Of a stretch of DNA of 64,000 nt, positions 1 to 58,219 are shown piece by piece. The stretch is taken from contig NC_134849.1 in assembly GCF_965363235.1 (NCBI RefSeq), positions 54,816,122-54,880,121 on the forward strand, in the 5' to 3' direction. The notes beneath the pieces were generated by a model that had not been told where the DNA came from, did not search any database, and worked only from the letters and a program-made list of their open reading frames with translations. Made by a program: the position numbers and the translations under genes. How positions within the stretch are numbered: the first letter of the stretch is position 1; each line of letters starts with the position of its first letter. This stretch comes from Mytilus galloprovincialis (Eukaryota; Mollusca; Bivalvia; Mytilida; Mytilidae).

Positions 1-2138
1 TGTTTTTACTCTATTGTAATATTACAATACATCAACTGTTCGTGTTTTCTTAATATAAATGATAATTGTATTCAAGGGAAATAAGCATACCAGAAGAGGA
101 GGAGAAACTTGGTAACTTGAACGTTATTTAATCTCTATATATAACTAGTTTTGCTAGTTTTATTTTGTATGAAAATATGTAAACAAAATATGAATTGTAA
201 CCAGAGTTCATGTCTGGTTTTCATTTAAACTTTCTCTCGTTTTTTTCAAATACCATGTTCCATGTCTTTTGACCTCATATAGAGTCCTTATAATAGAAGA
301 CATTTACTTTAAAGTGTCAACACATACTATAGACAAACCATAGGCATAAAATCAAATCAAATAATTTTATTGGTGTAAATTCCTATACAGAAATGATACC
401 AGCCGACATTTACAAAATACAAATACAAATACAAAAATGAACAAACAAACAGACAAAAACAAAAAAACCAAACCAAACATATTTTCTCAATGATAAGAGA
501 TACATATTTTATATTTACATTGCGTGGAGGTGTTATTCATACAAAATTATTAATTCAAGCCATTAACAATTAGCATTAATACTATAAAAGTTCTTAACAA
601 CATTATTTTTGCTTTAAATGAATGTTCAAATCATACATATCGCTTATTCCAGCTACACTTACAGTACTAATGTCTGTATCATTACTTTTCAGAATGAAAC
701 TAAACTTATCTTGTTCACACATATTAGCAAAAGATGGAACTATATCACTTAAATTACAAAAGAGTACATTTCTATTAATTTCTAGCGCTTTACATTGAAT
801 GAGGCATATGTACAATATATATACTGCCTGGTACAAACTATAGTTTTATAGTATTGAAGAGGTTGCTGATGCCTGAGGCAATCTCAAAATGTCGAAAAGA
901 ATATCAATCCTACCAAAACCACATAATACCTACAGATTGAGAAATAAAATCCCACCAAAAGTCGATTAGTATAATAATGATAAACTATTCTACATGTTGA
1001 TGACAGTTTATGAATGTTGTAGGACATTCAATTCTAGTGCTTGTTTCAAAACTTAAATGTAAACTCTTACTCGTGATTTTCGTGATCAAATCAAAATAAT
1101 AATCGCTAAAGGCGCTAAATTTCATCTCCAAAATCGATTATCAAAGGTACCAGGCTTATAATTTACAATTTACTATATTGCATTGCGATCAACATGTTAT
1201 TTTTTTTTACTAAAACTTTAGCATTTTTTTCATGTATCAACTGTTTTTGTTCAAACTGATCAAATTTATAGTTAAAACTCGAGCCGATTACATTTAATTG
1301 AGAATCTTTGAAAGCTAAAAATTTAGCCTTGAGTTTTGAATGTAAGATTTCAGAAGGCTAAAAATTTAGTTTATTGTATAAATTTAAAAGTACAATATGA
1401 CTTAGAACAGGGAAATGCTAAAATATTAGTATGTATATTATTTATTTTCTTTTGTTATTGCAGGAAGAATTTGAAGGTAGCTGAGAATTGTCTTTTTTTT
1501 TCTAAGAAAAATTGAATTAAGCTGTAGTATTTAAAAGTTTGATGCAATTTCTCTAAACAAAAAGAAATTCATTAGATTTCAGGCAAAAAACATAGAATTT
1601 TAGCCAATTTGCAATGATTCAAAACAATCCATTTTGAGAACGAATATTGCAGAGTATCAAAATTTATTGCAGTCCGTTGAATCATAAAGATTCTTAAAAT
1701 TGAGTATATCATGAATAAACAACTATGCTTGTTGTTGTTAAAATTTGAACACTTATTTTATCGCAATTTTCCCTCACAAGAAATACAAAACCTTCCTAGA
1801 TGAAATAACAAATTTACGCATTAAACTTTACGGAATAGAGACTTGTTGTGTGAAAGTGCAGGATAAAATTCAAAATATTAAGAGAATATGGAAAAAAGGT
1901 CAAAATGTATAAAACAAAAATAGAGAATATTGTCATAAAAAGTTTACAAATAAAGGACCCAAATCAAGACTTCAATACCAGTCAACTACACGCATTTTTT
2001 AAAATATTATTCATGGATAATGATATCCCCAATAGCCATGTGTGTGTATTAATAACACAATACATTAAGTTGACAGATAAAATTACAACAAACTTCCTTG
2101 TTTTCATAGAACCTAATTACAAGTAAACCTGCGAGAAG
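1..2138. other. Upstream region of gene A, no gene
   Basis: AT-rich sequence with short open frames of no recognisable content. A fragment at about 1139-1165 (ATCAAAGGTACCAGGCTTAT) matches one end of the retrozyme monomer on the - strand. Nothing else recognised. Confidence 0.6.
2092..2099 (+). promoter_or_regulatory. Conserved ACTTCCTT element, gene A
   Basis: ACTTCCTT 47 nt before the ATG. The same octamer or one variant base occurs 48-52 nt before the other first exons. Its reverse complement contains GGAAGT, the ETS-family core. Confidence 0.45.
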
Positions 2139-31067
<28,929 letters not shown>

Positions 31068-31354
31068 TAACACACATTAAATGTTATTGTTTTTTTTAAT
31101 TATCCAACTCGGTTCATTTAATGTTTAATCCATAATTGGTCATGTATTATAACTATAAATTTGTTTGTCTATCGTCAATGTTTACGATGGTTTATGCATT
31201 TGTCTTACAAAACTTTAACTATTAACAAAATGTGTTTTGAACTAATTATATATAATAATTGCTTACCTTGGATTTTAGATTCGGTTTATATCTGATTTGA
31301 CGTTAACATCATAATTTTTTGTGTGTAAAAGGGGGGGGGTCATTCTTTCACTTC

Positions 31355-31507
31355 AATAAACATGATGTCGGAGACAAAATTCGTAAGTTATTGGTGAAGT
31401 TTTCAAAATAGAGGACTAGCATACGAGACTCTCAAACAAACTTACTTCTTATGATAACGTTATTGTGTGTTAATAAATAGGTGCGATCGTATCCAATGGT
31501 AAATAAA
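31355..31507 (+). terminator. Candidate poly(A) signals of gene A
   Basis: AATAAA at 31355-31360 (288 nt after the stop) and again at 31502-31507. Either could serve; only these exact hexamers were used as evidence. Confidence 0.4.
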
Positions 31508-34500
31508 GTTCAATACATTACATAGAAATCTGTCGTCGGCAGTTTAGTAATTGCGGAACAAAATGTTATTTTCAATTTATTATAATAAAACGATTTTTTC
31601 TTTTCGTGATGGCCTGTTATCTATGTCTTGCATGAGGAGATGGTTATCGTATCATACTGCACAGAGAGTGACACGAAACAAGTATTCACATGTCTGCGTT
31701 AATTTTTTTTTGCTTATCCAGCATCACAAGACTACATTTCACCTGGCTATTCGCTAGGTCATTGATCAATGGTTGAGACGATGTACATTTCGTACATAGC
31801 AACGGACATGTGTGGTTTCTACAATAATAGACCTTTACACATTTCAATCGTCTTTCTGTTAAATTATATTCAATCTGAAGCGTACAAAAAGACTTAAAAT
31901 GTCTGTTATTCAGGTTTGTACTGCTGTAAAGAATATACGACATCATTCAGGGATAAGCAAAAGACAAGATGCACATTTTGCCGAATTTTAAATTTACACT
32001 TTTACAAAGTTGACCATAGAGAAATAAGTTAAGCAACTTGATATCATTTCTTGTTATTTAAACTATTTTAAATGGAAATAATAAACTCGCCGAATGCTCG
32101 TTTATCAATATATTGAAATTGAATAACTCGAGTTGATATCAAGCGATATCGCATTGTCACTTGTTATGAAACTCAAAATGCAACCTAATCTGTTTAATTT
32201 CACCCTGTAATAACAATTGACTTTTGATCATGAATTTCTTGTAAGACAAAACAATTTTTGTTAAAAAGAAATATTTAGCTCGGAAATATCAGCATATAAA
32301 AAGACAAACAACGGTATACAAAATTCAATATAAAAAAGACACACAAGACGAGTCATACAAAAAAACGGGGCTTATCCTGGAAGAGTAAGTAGATCCTGCT
32401 TCACATGTGACACCTGTGATGTTGCGTGTTTAAGTATCACCCCAGATTTAAGTCTAGTTCAGTTTAATTTTAAAATGCATACTTTTTTACTGTTAACTTT
32501 CAGTAGATAAGGTAAAATTGGACCGTAAATTTGATTCAAATCTATACACATACGTACTAGTACTTGTGATGTCAATTTCTAAAATATAACAATTATGACA
32601 CTTTAATTAAAAAAAGTTTTTGTTTAACAATAACTTAAATCTTAACAACTTATGGTGACCATAATATTTTTCGGTTGACAATACTTATTTCATTGCTTCA
32701 AGCACAATTGTTAGACTTATGGATAACGAAGAAAACGAGACCTGTAACTATCACGTGTTTAGTATATTGGTACTTAACTTGATGTATAAAATATGAATGT
32801 AGGATCTACGAGAATATCCACTGCCATCAGAGGGTGTTTTATTTGGTAGGAATAACGTTTTGACATATATCCTTTGTTTCAAAGATTTATATTTACATTT
32901 AATGAACAATGTGGTTTTGTCATAATGATTTGATATTTTAGTAATTATTAAAACTTATAAAAACAGAAAAGTTACACCAGTGCATTATAACCTACCTACT
33001 CTTAAGTCTTAGTTTACAGTGTAATGTTTTAATTGTTTAGAATGTATCATCTTTTCCGTTACTTGCGGTTTTGTGTAACCTTTTGTATAACTCCCCAACA
33101 TTAATTTTGTTTTCCTGTACACAAGTACTTACAAGTTTATCTACCAACATTGTATCCCCAATCAATAGTTCCAACTGACTATGAATAACATACAGTGGAT
33201 TTTGTTTTAACCGAGAATAACATTTGTACTGAATCATAAACTTATGTGTTGAATTAAAATACTACAATAAGGAAGTTCGAATTAATATGTATGGGCATTT
33301 ATCCACGGATGAGTTAATGGACTGTGGTGTGGTATTCTAATTTAAACAAGAAGTGGGAAGTTTTTCCGTGTAGCATTCAGATAGATTTTCCCACGTTATT
33401 TCCACTTTTACAATCGATATTTATTACAGTTTATAAATCTTTAAAACTTTCATATATGTTTAGTATTATTAAGTTTGATTGTGTATTACTACTTCACGTC
33501 CAGCCATATGCAGAGTAATAAAACTATTTAAACAAAAAAGAAATAAACACGCTTAAATAAAAAAAAGTTATGATGCTGACATGAAACATTAAATATATCT
33601 TAGTCATGTTAGTATCGAATCGGATAATCTAAGTTTGACAATCATACACTATCGATCAGTCAGTTACAATGCCACCGATGTATGATTGCAATACATAAAA
33701 ACAATGGTATTAGCTGCACAGCATTTTATTAATTGGTAAATGCGAAAATAAGTTTTCGGTGTTCATGTCATTCTGTGGTTTACATGTCAAAATGCACTTT
33801 TATATTATTCCTTTCTATATATTTATCTGTCCTGAGTTTTCTTCCATGTATTTGTTTTGAACTCTTGTCACGCAATGTTGTCTTTTTAGCGGTATTTTGT
33901 ACATTGCCATATAAGCAGGACGTAAAACCAGGTTCAACCCAATATTCTTTTCTGAAAATGTCCTTACAGCAGTTCAGGAATTTTGCAGTTTTGGCCTATA
34001 TGTGACTTTTAGATGACAAACAGCAACACGAGGGTTGTTTATTTGCACTGTGGTCTTTGTTGTACATATACTGATTTCCTGTCATAGATGGATAAACCAT
34101 ATTCTTTGTTTTTCTATTTTGTTTATATTCACAAATTATTTATCATAAGTATATGTACACGGGAAGTCCTGAACTTTTTCGATAGCTAGGGGACTTATCG
34201 TGTTGTGTACCTTTTGTATTTTTTATATTTGATGTTCCATTCAGATGTAGAACAAAATAAATTTGATGATTTATATATAGTTGTTTCAAGTTTGTGGTAA
34301 CTTTTTCCCGTGCCTTTATCCAAAGACAATTATTGACTTTACTTAATCTCGGTTTTCTCTCTGACAAGATGCAAATGAAATATTGCTTTAACTCATATTT
34401 TTATCATGAGCTTTTATTTGCTAGTAAACAATTCAGGTTAAGTAAATTGCTGTGCACACGTTCTTTTTCTGGTTCTATTTGTATTTCTCGTGTCATAAAT

Positions 34501-34563
34501 AATTATTGTTATAATATCAATGGTACTTGATATGTTATTACGATGGGACGTTGGGAAAATAAA

Positions 34564-34571
34564 ACTTCCTT
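34564..34571 (+). promoter_or_regulatory. Conserved ACTTCCTT element, gene B
   Basis: 49 nt before the ATG; same octamer as in gene A. Confidence 0.45.
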
Positions 34572-34612
34572 TTGAGAGGGAAGTCTATCAGGATTTGTGT
34601 TTATACTGGAAT

Positions 34613-50106
<15,494 letters not shown>

Positions 50107-50227
50107 CACAAACGTGTGTGTATCAAGGTTCCTGTGTTTAATTGTCAAGGAGGTCACTTTCTAAAGCTGTACAAGTTTCTTTCACACTAGGTTTTGAATT
50201 TGAAATGATTTATCAACATAAATTTTG

Positions 50228-50233
50228 AATAAA
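50228..50233 (+). terminator. Candidate poly(A) signal of gene B
   Basis: AATAAA 122 nt after the gene B stop codon. Confidence 0.5.
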
Positions 50234-52036
50234 TATGTTTGTTAATTATTTAAAGTGTATAACGAAACAATATGTTTATCTGAAAAGTAATTGACACGAT
50301 AGCGAGGAGACCATGAAAAGTAAAATCACAAGAATTCTGAACTCAGAGGAAAATTCAAAACGGAATTTTACTATTCATAATAAACTGTAGGTTAAAACCT
50401 AATGCTAGCTAGACAAAAAGACCAATGATAATGAGACACAAAAAATGACAATTAAGAAACACGATCGTAACCTGCAACCACTGTTTTACTCAAGTGCGCG
50501 TGCTCTGATAGACACACTTACATTGTGTTTACTGCTAAGTGTTACCATGACATCCTTTCGTGGTAATCCGTGTCTTTCGGAAAGTTGAATTTCAGATTCA
50601 CTGTAGTTGCAATTGTAACGACTGTCATGCAAATGACACAATTTAGTAGGTATATTAACGGATGTTCTGCACTGATGGCAGCATTGAGTTTTTTAAATAC
50701 ATACAACGCTGGGATCGTTATCTATGATAACTTCAATAGTTGGATATGCTTTTCTCTTCTGAAATTGAAGATTTACAAAATAGATGGTTCGTAGTAAAAT
50801 AATGTTACACAACAAACTATATAAAAAGACGGTAATGTCAATTCTTCAGCTCAAAACCTATTTGTATGTCAGTGTTGTACATAGTTCATAAAGTATGCAA
50901 GTCAACATTGTTAAAATTGATGCGCTTGTACATATGAGTGAGTTGGATTTATATAGGCATTCTGAGAAATATTTTGAAATAACGCTTAATTTGAAAGTAG
51001 TTGTAAGGTTTAAAACCTTGAACATGTTTTTGTTTTGTTGAATGCTGCTGCATATACTCATTTACAAAGTAACTGCTAGAAATGTGTCAGTAAAATAGTG
51101 CAATCAGCACAAACAGCGTGCATTTTGGTAAGTTTGTTTCAAACATGCAAAGACAATCCTTTGTTACAAATCTTTAACGTATAATTTTTTTTTTCGAGTT
51201 ACCGAAAAATCGTTTTTCAGTTAAAGGTCTTTCTTATTTTAACAGAAAATGCACAAAAGACAATTTATATAAGACATTGCTAAATGTTTTTATTTACAGA
51301 CCGAAAAATCATTTGCAAAACTATATGTTTCCAAATTGAGGCTGTCAATATTGATCTAAACAATGCATAAGAACAGAGAATGTGTGGTCATAGTTTTACC
51401 TCATAAAGTAAACTGTAAGCTTAAATTGCTGCTTTCGTCACAAGTTGTATTAAAGAATTTCTGCTAAAATATAATCCTGGCCCGATTAGGTGATGTTACA
51501 TCTTACAAAGTCTTTCCAAATTATTTTTACAATGAATTCCGCTCAAGCCGGTACGAGGGCCGTCTTAAACTTGCAGTGAGGTGAGATTTTTTTTGATCCA
51601 TCATGTTCGTGTTGAATGCTTCGTTGTGATTTTGAGAAGAAAAACATCAATTCAAGTGCTGTTGATTTCCTTTTTTGTAGTTTTATTTTTTCTGTTGATG
51701 TGCATTTACTCATCTTTCAAAACATTTTATGGAAGCAGGATCAATAAACCTGTATTTGTACACCATACTGCACTGCTTACCAGAATTTGAATTCACCAAA
51801 CCATGCATGTTATATTTGAGAAACAAACTATGTGTGCCCTTGATTTTATAATTCATTCATAATTTTTTGTAATATACAAAACTACATGTATCAGTAAATT
51901 GAGTGTTCCACAAGGATCAGTGTTTATTACCTTTCATCTGAATACCTTTATTGCTAAAATATGTACTACATAAGAATGACCGTTATGCGTAGGAACTATT
52001 TCATTTTAACTATGTACTACTTTTCAGTATGTATGT
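50234..52036. other. Gene B to duplicated region, intergenic
   Basis: AT-rich without recognisable genes. At about 51475-51700 an older, diverged copy of the start of the 1.68-kb unit is visible (CCAAATTATTTTT.CAA then CTCAAGCCGGT). Confidence 0.5.
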
Positions 52037-53346
52037 TTACCAAGACCGATTAGGTAGTGTTATATCTAACAAAGTATATCCAAATTATTTTTGCAAGTAG
52101 TACTCAAGCCGGTGCTAGCCTTTTATGACTTGCAGATAGGTTTATTTTTTTAGCTCTGTGTTGAACAAAAACGGTTAAAGTCCTCACTGTGACTTTGAGA
52201 TGAAGAATATAAAAAAGCCTTTCCTTTTCTTTTTTTGTTTTTTTTTTTATTTCTATTGTTCCCCCTATGAATGGTTTTATATTAGTTATGTGTTGAGTCC
52301 TTTATAGCTTGCTGTTCGGTGTGAGCCAAGGCTCCGTGTTGAAGACCGTATTAACCTATAAATAAAGGCAACAGTATTATACCGATGTTCGAAACACATA
52401 AATCGATTGAGAAAAAAAAACAAATCCGGGTTACAATCTAAAACCGAGGGAAACGCATCAAATATAAGAGGAGAACAACGACACACCAGAAATACAACAT
52501 TAAAATGTAACACACGCAGAAACGAACTGTAATATAACAATGGCCATTTTGCTGACTTGGTACAGGACATTTTAGGAACAACAAATGTTGGGTTGAACCT
52601 GGTATTGTTGCCAAATCTCCCGTATTTATATAATGGTTTACTTTTATATATTGTGACTTGGATGGAGTGTTGTCTCATTGGCACTCATACAACATCTTCC
52701 TATAGCTTTGTACTGATTTTGTTTCATGGATGGATACCCAATATCACTTGTTGTCTGTTTTTCTATTTTAAGTATAAGAAATGAAAGGTGTCTAACATTT
52801 ATCAATCACAATATCATGTATCCATGTCACTAATTTGATTTGTTCAAAACGAATTATAATTTCAACTTCTTTTTTTAATAATTTCAGAATACAAAGGAAA
52901 TGATTGAGACTACTGTTGAAAATACAAAACCCATCAACAAGTACTTTATTACTAATAAACACATAAAACATGAGCTTTTACAACATAATGCATTAAACTG
53001 TAACTAGTATGATTCGGGTGTTATCGTTATTTAGTTTTTTATTGATATAAGATACACTTAACATACACCTAACATTTGCGTGTTTATGGTCTGTTAGTTG
53101 AATACAAACAATGTTTTTGTCAACTTTTTCAAGCGGACATTAATCTTGTAAAACAGTCGACCGAATTATATTTCATTCAGAATATTCACTTGTATTTCGA
53201 ACCAAATGTGTATCAAGGATTTTAACAAATTAGATACAATGCCACAATGTATGAACATACTCAGACAGTTTCAATATGTCGTGTTCGTGTTTACCTCCAT
53301 TTTTTTTAGACTTTTGATCATGTTTATGTTGTTTGTCCGCCCCTGC

Positions 53347-53354
53347 TATAAATA
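53347..53354 (+). promoter_or_regulatory. TATA box of first exon C1
   Basis: GCTATAAATAAC 96 nt before the ATG, shared with the first exons at 55125 and 58815. Confidence 0.6.
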
Positions 53355-53394
53355 ACTTTTATTTATTATCAGTGAGAGTTATTTTGGGGCAAAT

Positions 53395-53402
53395 ACTTCC
53401 TT
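53395..53402 (+). promoter_or_regulatory. Conserved ACTTCCTT element, C1
   Basis: 48 nt before the ATG and 48 nt after the TATA box, so probably at or just after the transcription start. Confidence 0.45.
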
Positions 53403-53442
53403 CTTGATGTGCAGTCATCCTTTATTGTTGAAGCATGCAAAT

Positions 53443-53497
53443 ATGAAGCAAATTAAAATCATCGTTTCAGTTTTTCTAGCATTGTGGCAATCTGAAG
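53443..53497 (+). CDS. Signal-peptide first exon C1 (gene C or alternative start of D)
   Basis: ATG then IKIIVSVFLALWQSE, phase-1 end at gtaaga, 55 nt like gene B exon 1. A TATAAATA box lies 96 nt upstream. No CTLD exon follows before 61309, so this is either an alternative first exon for that gene or a stranded exon. Confidence 0.65.
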
Positions 53498-55028
53498 GTA
53501 AGAAATGATATGTATTTTTTTTAACATTTTGTTAAAATATTATCATAATTATTATTATAATCATCATTTGTCTATCATTCAATTCATAACATGTCAACGT
53601 ACCATGTTTGATTAAAACTCTACACAAGAGACCAAAATGACACAGAAATTAACGACATAGGTCACCATACATCCTTCAATAATGAGATAAGCCAATACCG
53701 CATAGTCAGATATAAAAGGCTTACCAAGACCGATTAGGTATTGTTATATCTAACAAAGTATATCCAAATTATTTTTGCAAGTAGTACTCAAGCCGGTGCT
53801 AGCCTTTTATGACTTGCAGATAGGTTTATTTTTTTAGCTCTGTGTTGAACAAAAACGGTTAAAGTCCTCACTGTGACTTTGAGATGAAGAATATAAAAAA
53901 GCCTTTTCTTTTCTTTTTTTGTTTTTTTTTATTTCTATTGTTCCCCCTATGAATGGTTTTATATTAGTTATGTGTTGAGTCCTTTATAGCTTGCTGTTCG
54001 GTGTGAGCCAAGGCTCCGTGTTGAAGACCGTATTAACCTATAAATAAAGGCAACAGTATTATACCGATGTTCGAAACACATAAATCGATTGAGAAAAAAA
54101 AACAAATCCGGGTTACAATCTAAAACCGAGGGAAACGCATCAAATATAAGAGGAGAACAACGACACACCAGAAATACAACATTAAAATGTAACACACGCA
54201 GAAACGAACTGTAATATAACCATGGCCATTTTGCTGACTTGGTACAGGACATTTTAGGAACAACAAATGTTGGGTTGAGCCTGGTATTGTTGCCAAATCT
54301 CCCGTATTTATATAATGGTTTACTTTTATATATTGTGACTTGGATGGAGTGTTGTCTCATTGGCACTCATACAACATCTTCCTATAGCTTTGTACTGATT
54401 TTGTTTCATGGATGGATACCCAATATCACTTGTTGTCTGTTTTTCTATTTTAAGTATAAGGAATGAAAGGTGTCTAACATTTATCAATCACAATATCATG
54501 TATCCATGTCACTAATTTGATTTGTTCAAAACGAATTATAATTTCAACTTCTTTTTTTAATAATTTCAGAATACAAAGGAAATGATTGAGACTACTGTTG
54601 AAAATACAAAACCCGGCAACAAGTACTTTATTACTAATAAACACATAAAACATGAGCTTTTACAACATAATGCATTAAACTGTAACTAGTATGATTCGGG
54701 TGTTATCGTTATTTAGTTTTTTATTGATATAAGATACACTTAACATACACCTAACATTTGCGTGTTTATGGTCTGTTAGTTGAATACAAACAATGTTTTT
54801 GTCAACTTTTTCAAGCGGACATTAATCTTGTAAAACAGTCGACCGAATTATATTTCATTCAGAATATTCACTTGTATTTCGAACCAGATGTGTATCAAGG
54901 ATTTTAACAAATTAGATACAATGCCACAATGTATGAACATACTCAGACAGTTTCAATATGTCGTGTTCGTGTTTACCTCCATTTTTTTTAGACTTTTGAT
55001 CATGTTTATGTTGTTTGTCCGCCCCTGC

Positions 55029-55036
55029 TATAAATA
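55029..55036 (+). promoter_or_regulatory. TATA box of first exon C1'
   Basis: Duplicate of the 53347 box at the same distance from its ATG. Confidence 0.6.
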
Positions 55037-55076
55037 ACTTTTATTTATTATCAGTGAGAGTTATTTTGGGGCAAAT

Positions 55077-55084
55077 ACTTCCTT
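55077..55084 (+). promoter_or_regulatory. Conserved ACTTCCTT element, C1'
   Basis: Duplicate copy, 48 nt before the ATG. Confidence 0.45.
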
Positions 55085-55124
55085 CTTGCTGTGCAGTCAT
55101 CCTTTATTGTTGAAGCATGCAAAT

Positions 55125-55179
55125 ATGAAGCAAATTAAAATCATCGTTTCAGTTTTTCTAGCATTGTGGCAATCTGAAG
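55125..55179 (+). CDS. Signal-peptide first exon C1', duplicate copy
   Basis: Identical peptide to the exon at 53443, in the second copy of a 1.68-kb tandem duplication; promoter box and donor are preserved. The same uncertainty applies about which downstream exon it joins. Confidence 0.62.
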
Positions 55180-55402
55180 GTAAGAAATGATATGTATTTT
55201 TTTTAACATTTTGTTAAAATATTATCATAATTATTATTATAATCATCATTTGTCTATCATTCAATTCATAACATGTCAACGTACCATGTTTGATTAAAAC
55301 TCTACACAAGAGACCAAAATGACACAGAAATTAACAACATAGGTCACCGTACATCCTTCAATAATGAGATAAGCCAATACCGCATAGTCAGATATAAAAG
55401 GC

Positions 55403-57279
55403 TCCGAAATGACAATGTGAAACAATTCAAACGAGTAAACCAACAGCCTAATTAAAATACAAAAAACGAACGAAATACAAATATGTAACACGTAAACAAA
55501 CTACAGTCATTGAATTACAGGCCCCTGACTTGGGACACGCACATACATACAGAATAAGGAGGGATTAAACATGTTAGCGGGATCCCGACCATCCCCTAAC
55601 CTGGGACAGTGGTGTAACAGTACAACATAAAACGAATTATATTAAAATCAGTTGAAAAAGGCTAAATGTGCAGTAGTTACCGTCTGTTTAGGTATTTCAT
55701 AAGTGTTTCTCGTTTTCGTTTTTATATTAGATCGTTGGTTTTCCCGTTTGAATTTCGAACCCTTCATAGCTTGCTGTTCGGTGTGAGCCAAGGCTCCGTG
55801 TTGAAGGCCGTACCTTGATTTTTAATGATTTACTTTTATAAATTGTTTCTTGGATGGAGAGTTGTATCATTGGAACTCATACCACATCTTCCTATATCTA
55901 TTAAATCACCAGATGGATAAACACACAACTACTACAAATACAAGTGGGCGTGGCCTGGTGCTTGTACACGTACATCTCAACAACAAGAATACTTTTGTAC
56001 AGATAACTGTTATATAATAGCAACAATAGAAGATCCTCGCCTTTTTAAAGGTTGATTGGCCATTCTATTGAATAAGTTTTTTTCACTAAAAAGATGGGGA
56101 AAGATAAAAAAAAAAAAATCAGTGAAACACAAAATAAAACAACACTGTTGACAATAAAATATTTTCTTCTTCATGTTTAGTTGAGTTTGATTATTTTTTT
56201 TAGTGGATAGTTACCTTTGCGTAACAAAGGGATACATCTTTACAATCTTACTACAGGTTGCACTTTGTAAATACAGCTGTTTCTCAAAACACGCCTCTAT
56301 TGAGGAGATCTTGAATATTCTTAGAAAATTATTTTGTTTACACACTGGTTCCCAGTTATGCTCTCTGTGTTCCGTGTCACAGAGAAATAACTTGGGAATG
56401 TTACTAGTAAACAAACATGTGCATATTGTTTAAATTAAAATCTGTGGTAACCTTTCATTCGAGGTAGGGTTAGTTTAGAAAATTAGTGTTAATTTGAACT
56501 CTTAGAAGTTCAGGGCATATAAACGTTGAAAATATGCCGCACAGCCCTATATTTTGACCTTTGAAAAAAATTGTGGTGCATATGAACTTGCAATTCTAGG
56601 ATAAGATTTTTTTCAAAACTTCATAGTAAAAGTGGCACAGTTTTAACCGTAAAAGGAGTTCCTATGGGAAATTGCATTGTCAGTATTTACAGAAATGCAA
56701 CCTACACATATTAGGAAACATATTATTTATGTATACGCGTGTAAAAGGCTCAAAATGTTCAATGAACATAGTGATACACTTAACTGATGGTATTATTATT
56801 GAATCAATTTTCGAAGCTCAGGTCTTTGTTTCAAATCTTTGCAAAACGTTTCAATGACTAATAAGTACGCACCATCTACGGAATGGGTGACATATTGTTT
56901 TTGTAAGTTTCGTTTTTATGGCACCCTTAACGGAGTCGGGCTGACATAATGTTACTCTACGTCTGTTCTTTACCTTTTTATCATTCTTTCACACATTTTT
57001 GTTCGCGCTAGTTCTCGTAATTTAATGGATAAATGTTGATGGAACTCTACTACAACAAGGACCCCCATGTGAAGTTGTGCTCCTTACGTAGGAATGGTTC
57101 AAATCTTAGGGTTTATTGAATTATTTGGGTATACATGAACTTCAAATCATCAATTTTTAAACAATGTAGCTGTCCACTATACAGGTTTTGAATGCGTTTG
57201 ACAATGCACTACTATGTTAGTTTAAACATTATTATTTATAGTGGATTGGGAAAGAAATTTAGCAACTAATATTCATCCC
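55403..57279. other. Between first exons, repeats only
   Basis: Dispersed repeat in both orientations (55403-55640 minus-like, 55680-55900 plus). Then AT-rich sequence with a palindrome near 56333. No gene. Confidence 0.55.
56333..56415. repeat. Imperfect 83-bp palindrome
   Basis: TTTGTTTAC..TTCCCAGTTAT..CTCTGTG is mirrored by CACAGAGAAATAACTTGGGA..GTAAACAAA around a 7-base centre. Could form a long hairpin; a small MITE is possible. Confidence 0.6.
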
Positions 57280-57580
57280 TTTCCACTTTGCGGGTGCGAG
57301 TGCTGCCTTGTAGCGGCATTACCCTGCTCTTTATCGAAATCTACAAGGATGTCTTTACGAGCAATAGATATGACTCTCTCTTAACACGGATCAGCAATTT
57401 ATCGTCCCCTTCCGACGGACGATCTTCATTTTCACAAGACCATCCATACTCGCAAACGGTGTCAAGAGAGAGCCAAAAATGCAGACCCAGAAATTTTCAA
57501 CCCAGAGCAGGAATCGAATCAGGAACCTTTGTTTTAGTGGTCCGATGCACTAACCACTACACCATGGCTCTCGTTGCCAT
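57280..57580 (-). repeat. tRNA-derived SINE, - strand
   Basis: Read on the - strand, the head at 57500-57578 has a tRNA-like start GAGAGCCATGGTGTAGTGGT (A box) and GATTCGATTCC (B box, 57510-57520). A body follows with GAAGATCGTCCGTCGGAAGG and GCAGCACTCGCACCCGCAAA. The acceptor and anticodon stems do not pair well, so this is a SINE and not a tRNA gene. Confidence 0.72.
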
Positions 57581-58219
57581 GGAAACTGCAGCAAAAAAAT
57601 TTAGTATGCTTTAATCTTGATGAAATTTCACAGTAATGATAAGCAACATTTCTAGATGTATCATTTGAAGTTTGAATTTACAAAAAGGCTGTTGTAACCA
57701 TGGAAACAATGCAAAAATTGTCGAAATTCTTCAAAAACCTTAAAATAGCACTTACTTTCTTAAAATGGTAGGTCTAATTCATTGAATTTGTGATGGTTTG
57801 TTCCCTGTCATGTACCATTGTAGGATCTGTCATTAATTTTTGTGAATGGTCTGGATCCAGCAAAAATGTCAAAAAAATCAAAATTTCAAAATGTTCCAAA
57901 CTTAATATAATTGTTAACTGGCAAGTCTAGCTGAGACTTTTGACTTCTGAGTTTCCGAAAAGGCCATCGTTGATATGGAAACTGCTAAAATGTAAAAACA
58001 AAAAAAGATAAACTTGCTCTCAATGTTCTGAAAATTTACAGAATGATTTAAAGCCATGCATTTATGTGCATTTATTTCCAGATTTGCATTCGGTGTATGG
58101 AATCGACCAGATGCTGCCGTTGTCATGGCAACTGCTTAAATTTGAAAAGAAACTAAATTCTAAATCTTTCATTATAAGACTATACTGGATGAACTTGATG
58201 GGAATATTACTTATCATTG

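Larger units (their letters stand above)
31068..34612. other. Gene A to gene B intergenic region
   Basis: Gene A 3' UTR, then AT-rich sequence with degenerate dispersed repeats (for example 33880-34100, AGCAGGACGTAAAACCAGGT). No protein, tRNA or rRNA recognised. The gene B promoter presumably lies in the last 150 nt. Confidence 0.5.
52037..53720. repeat. 1.68-kb tandem duplication, copy 1
   Basis: Runs from TTACCAAGACCGATTAGG to TATAAAAGGC. It matches the next 1.68 kb with only scattered differences and holds a dispersed repeat, a promoter and signal-peptide exon C1. Confidence 0.92.
53721..55402. repeat. 1.68-kb tandem duplication, copy 2
   Basis: Starts and ends with the same sequence as copy 1; differs by isolated substitutions and a 2-base T-run change. 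Carries signal-peptide exon C1'. Confidence 0.92.

Noticed and set aside
34085..34150. Alternative gene B signal peptide starting with MDKPYSLFF
   Set aside because: The hydrophobic frame lies in a dispersed repeat with a poor donor; the exon at 34613 matches the other first exons in length, phase and sequence.
52286..52684. 132-residue - strand frame, repeated at 53968-54366
   Set aside because: Lies in a dispersed repeat duplicated with the 1.68-kb unit; no domain, and similar broken copies occur elsewhere.
57500..57580. Possible tRNA gene, - strand
   Set aside because: A and B boxes are present, but the acceptor and anticodon stems do not pair; it is the head of a SINE.
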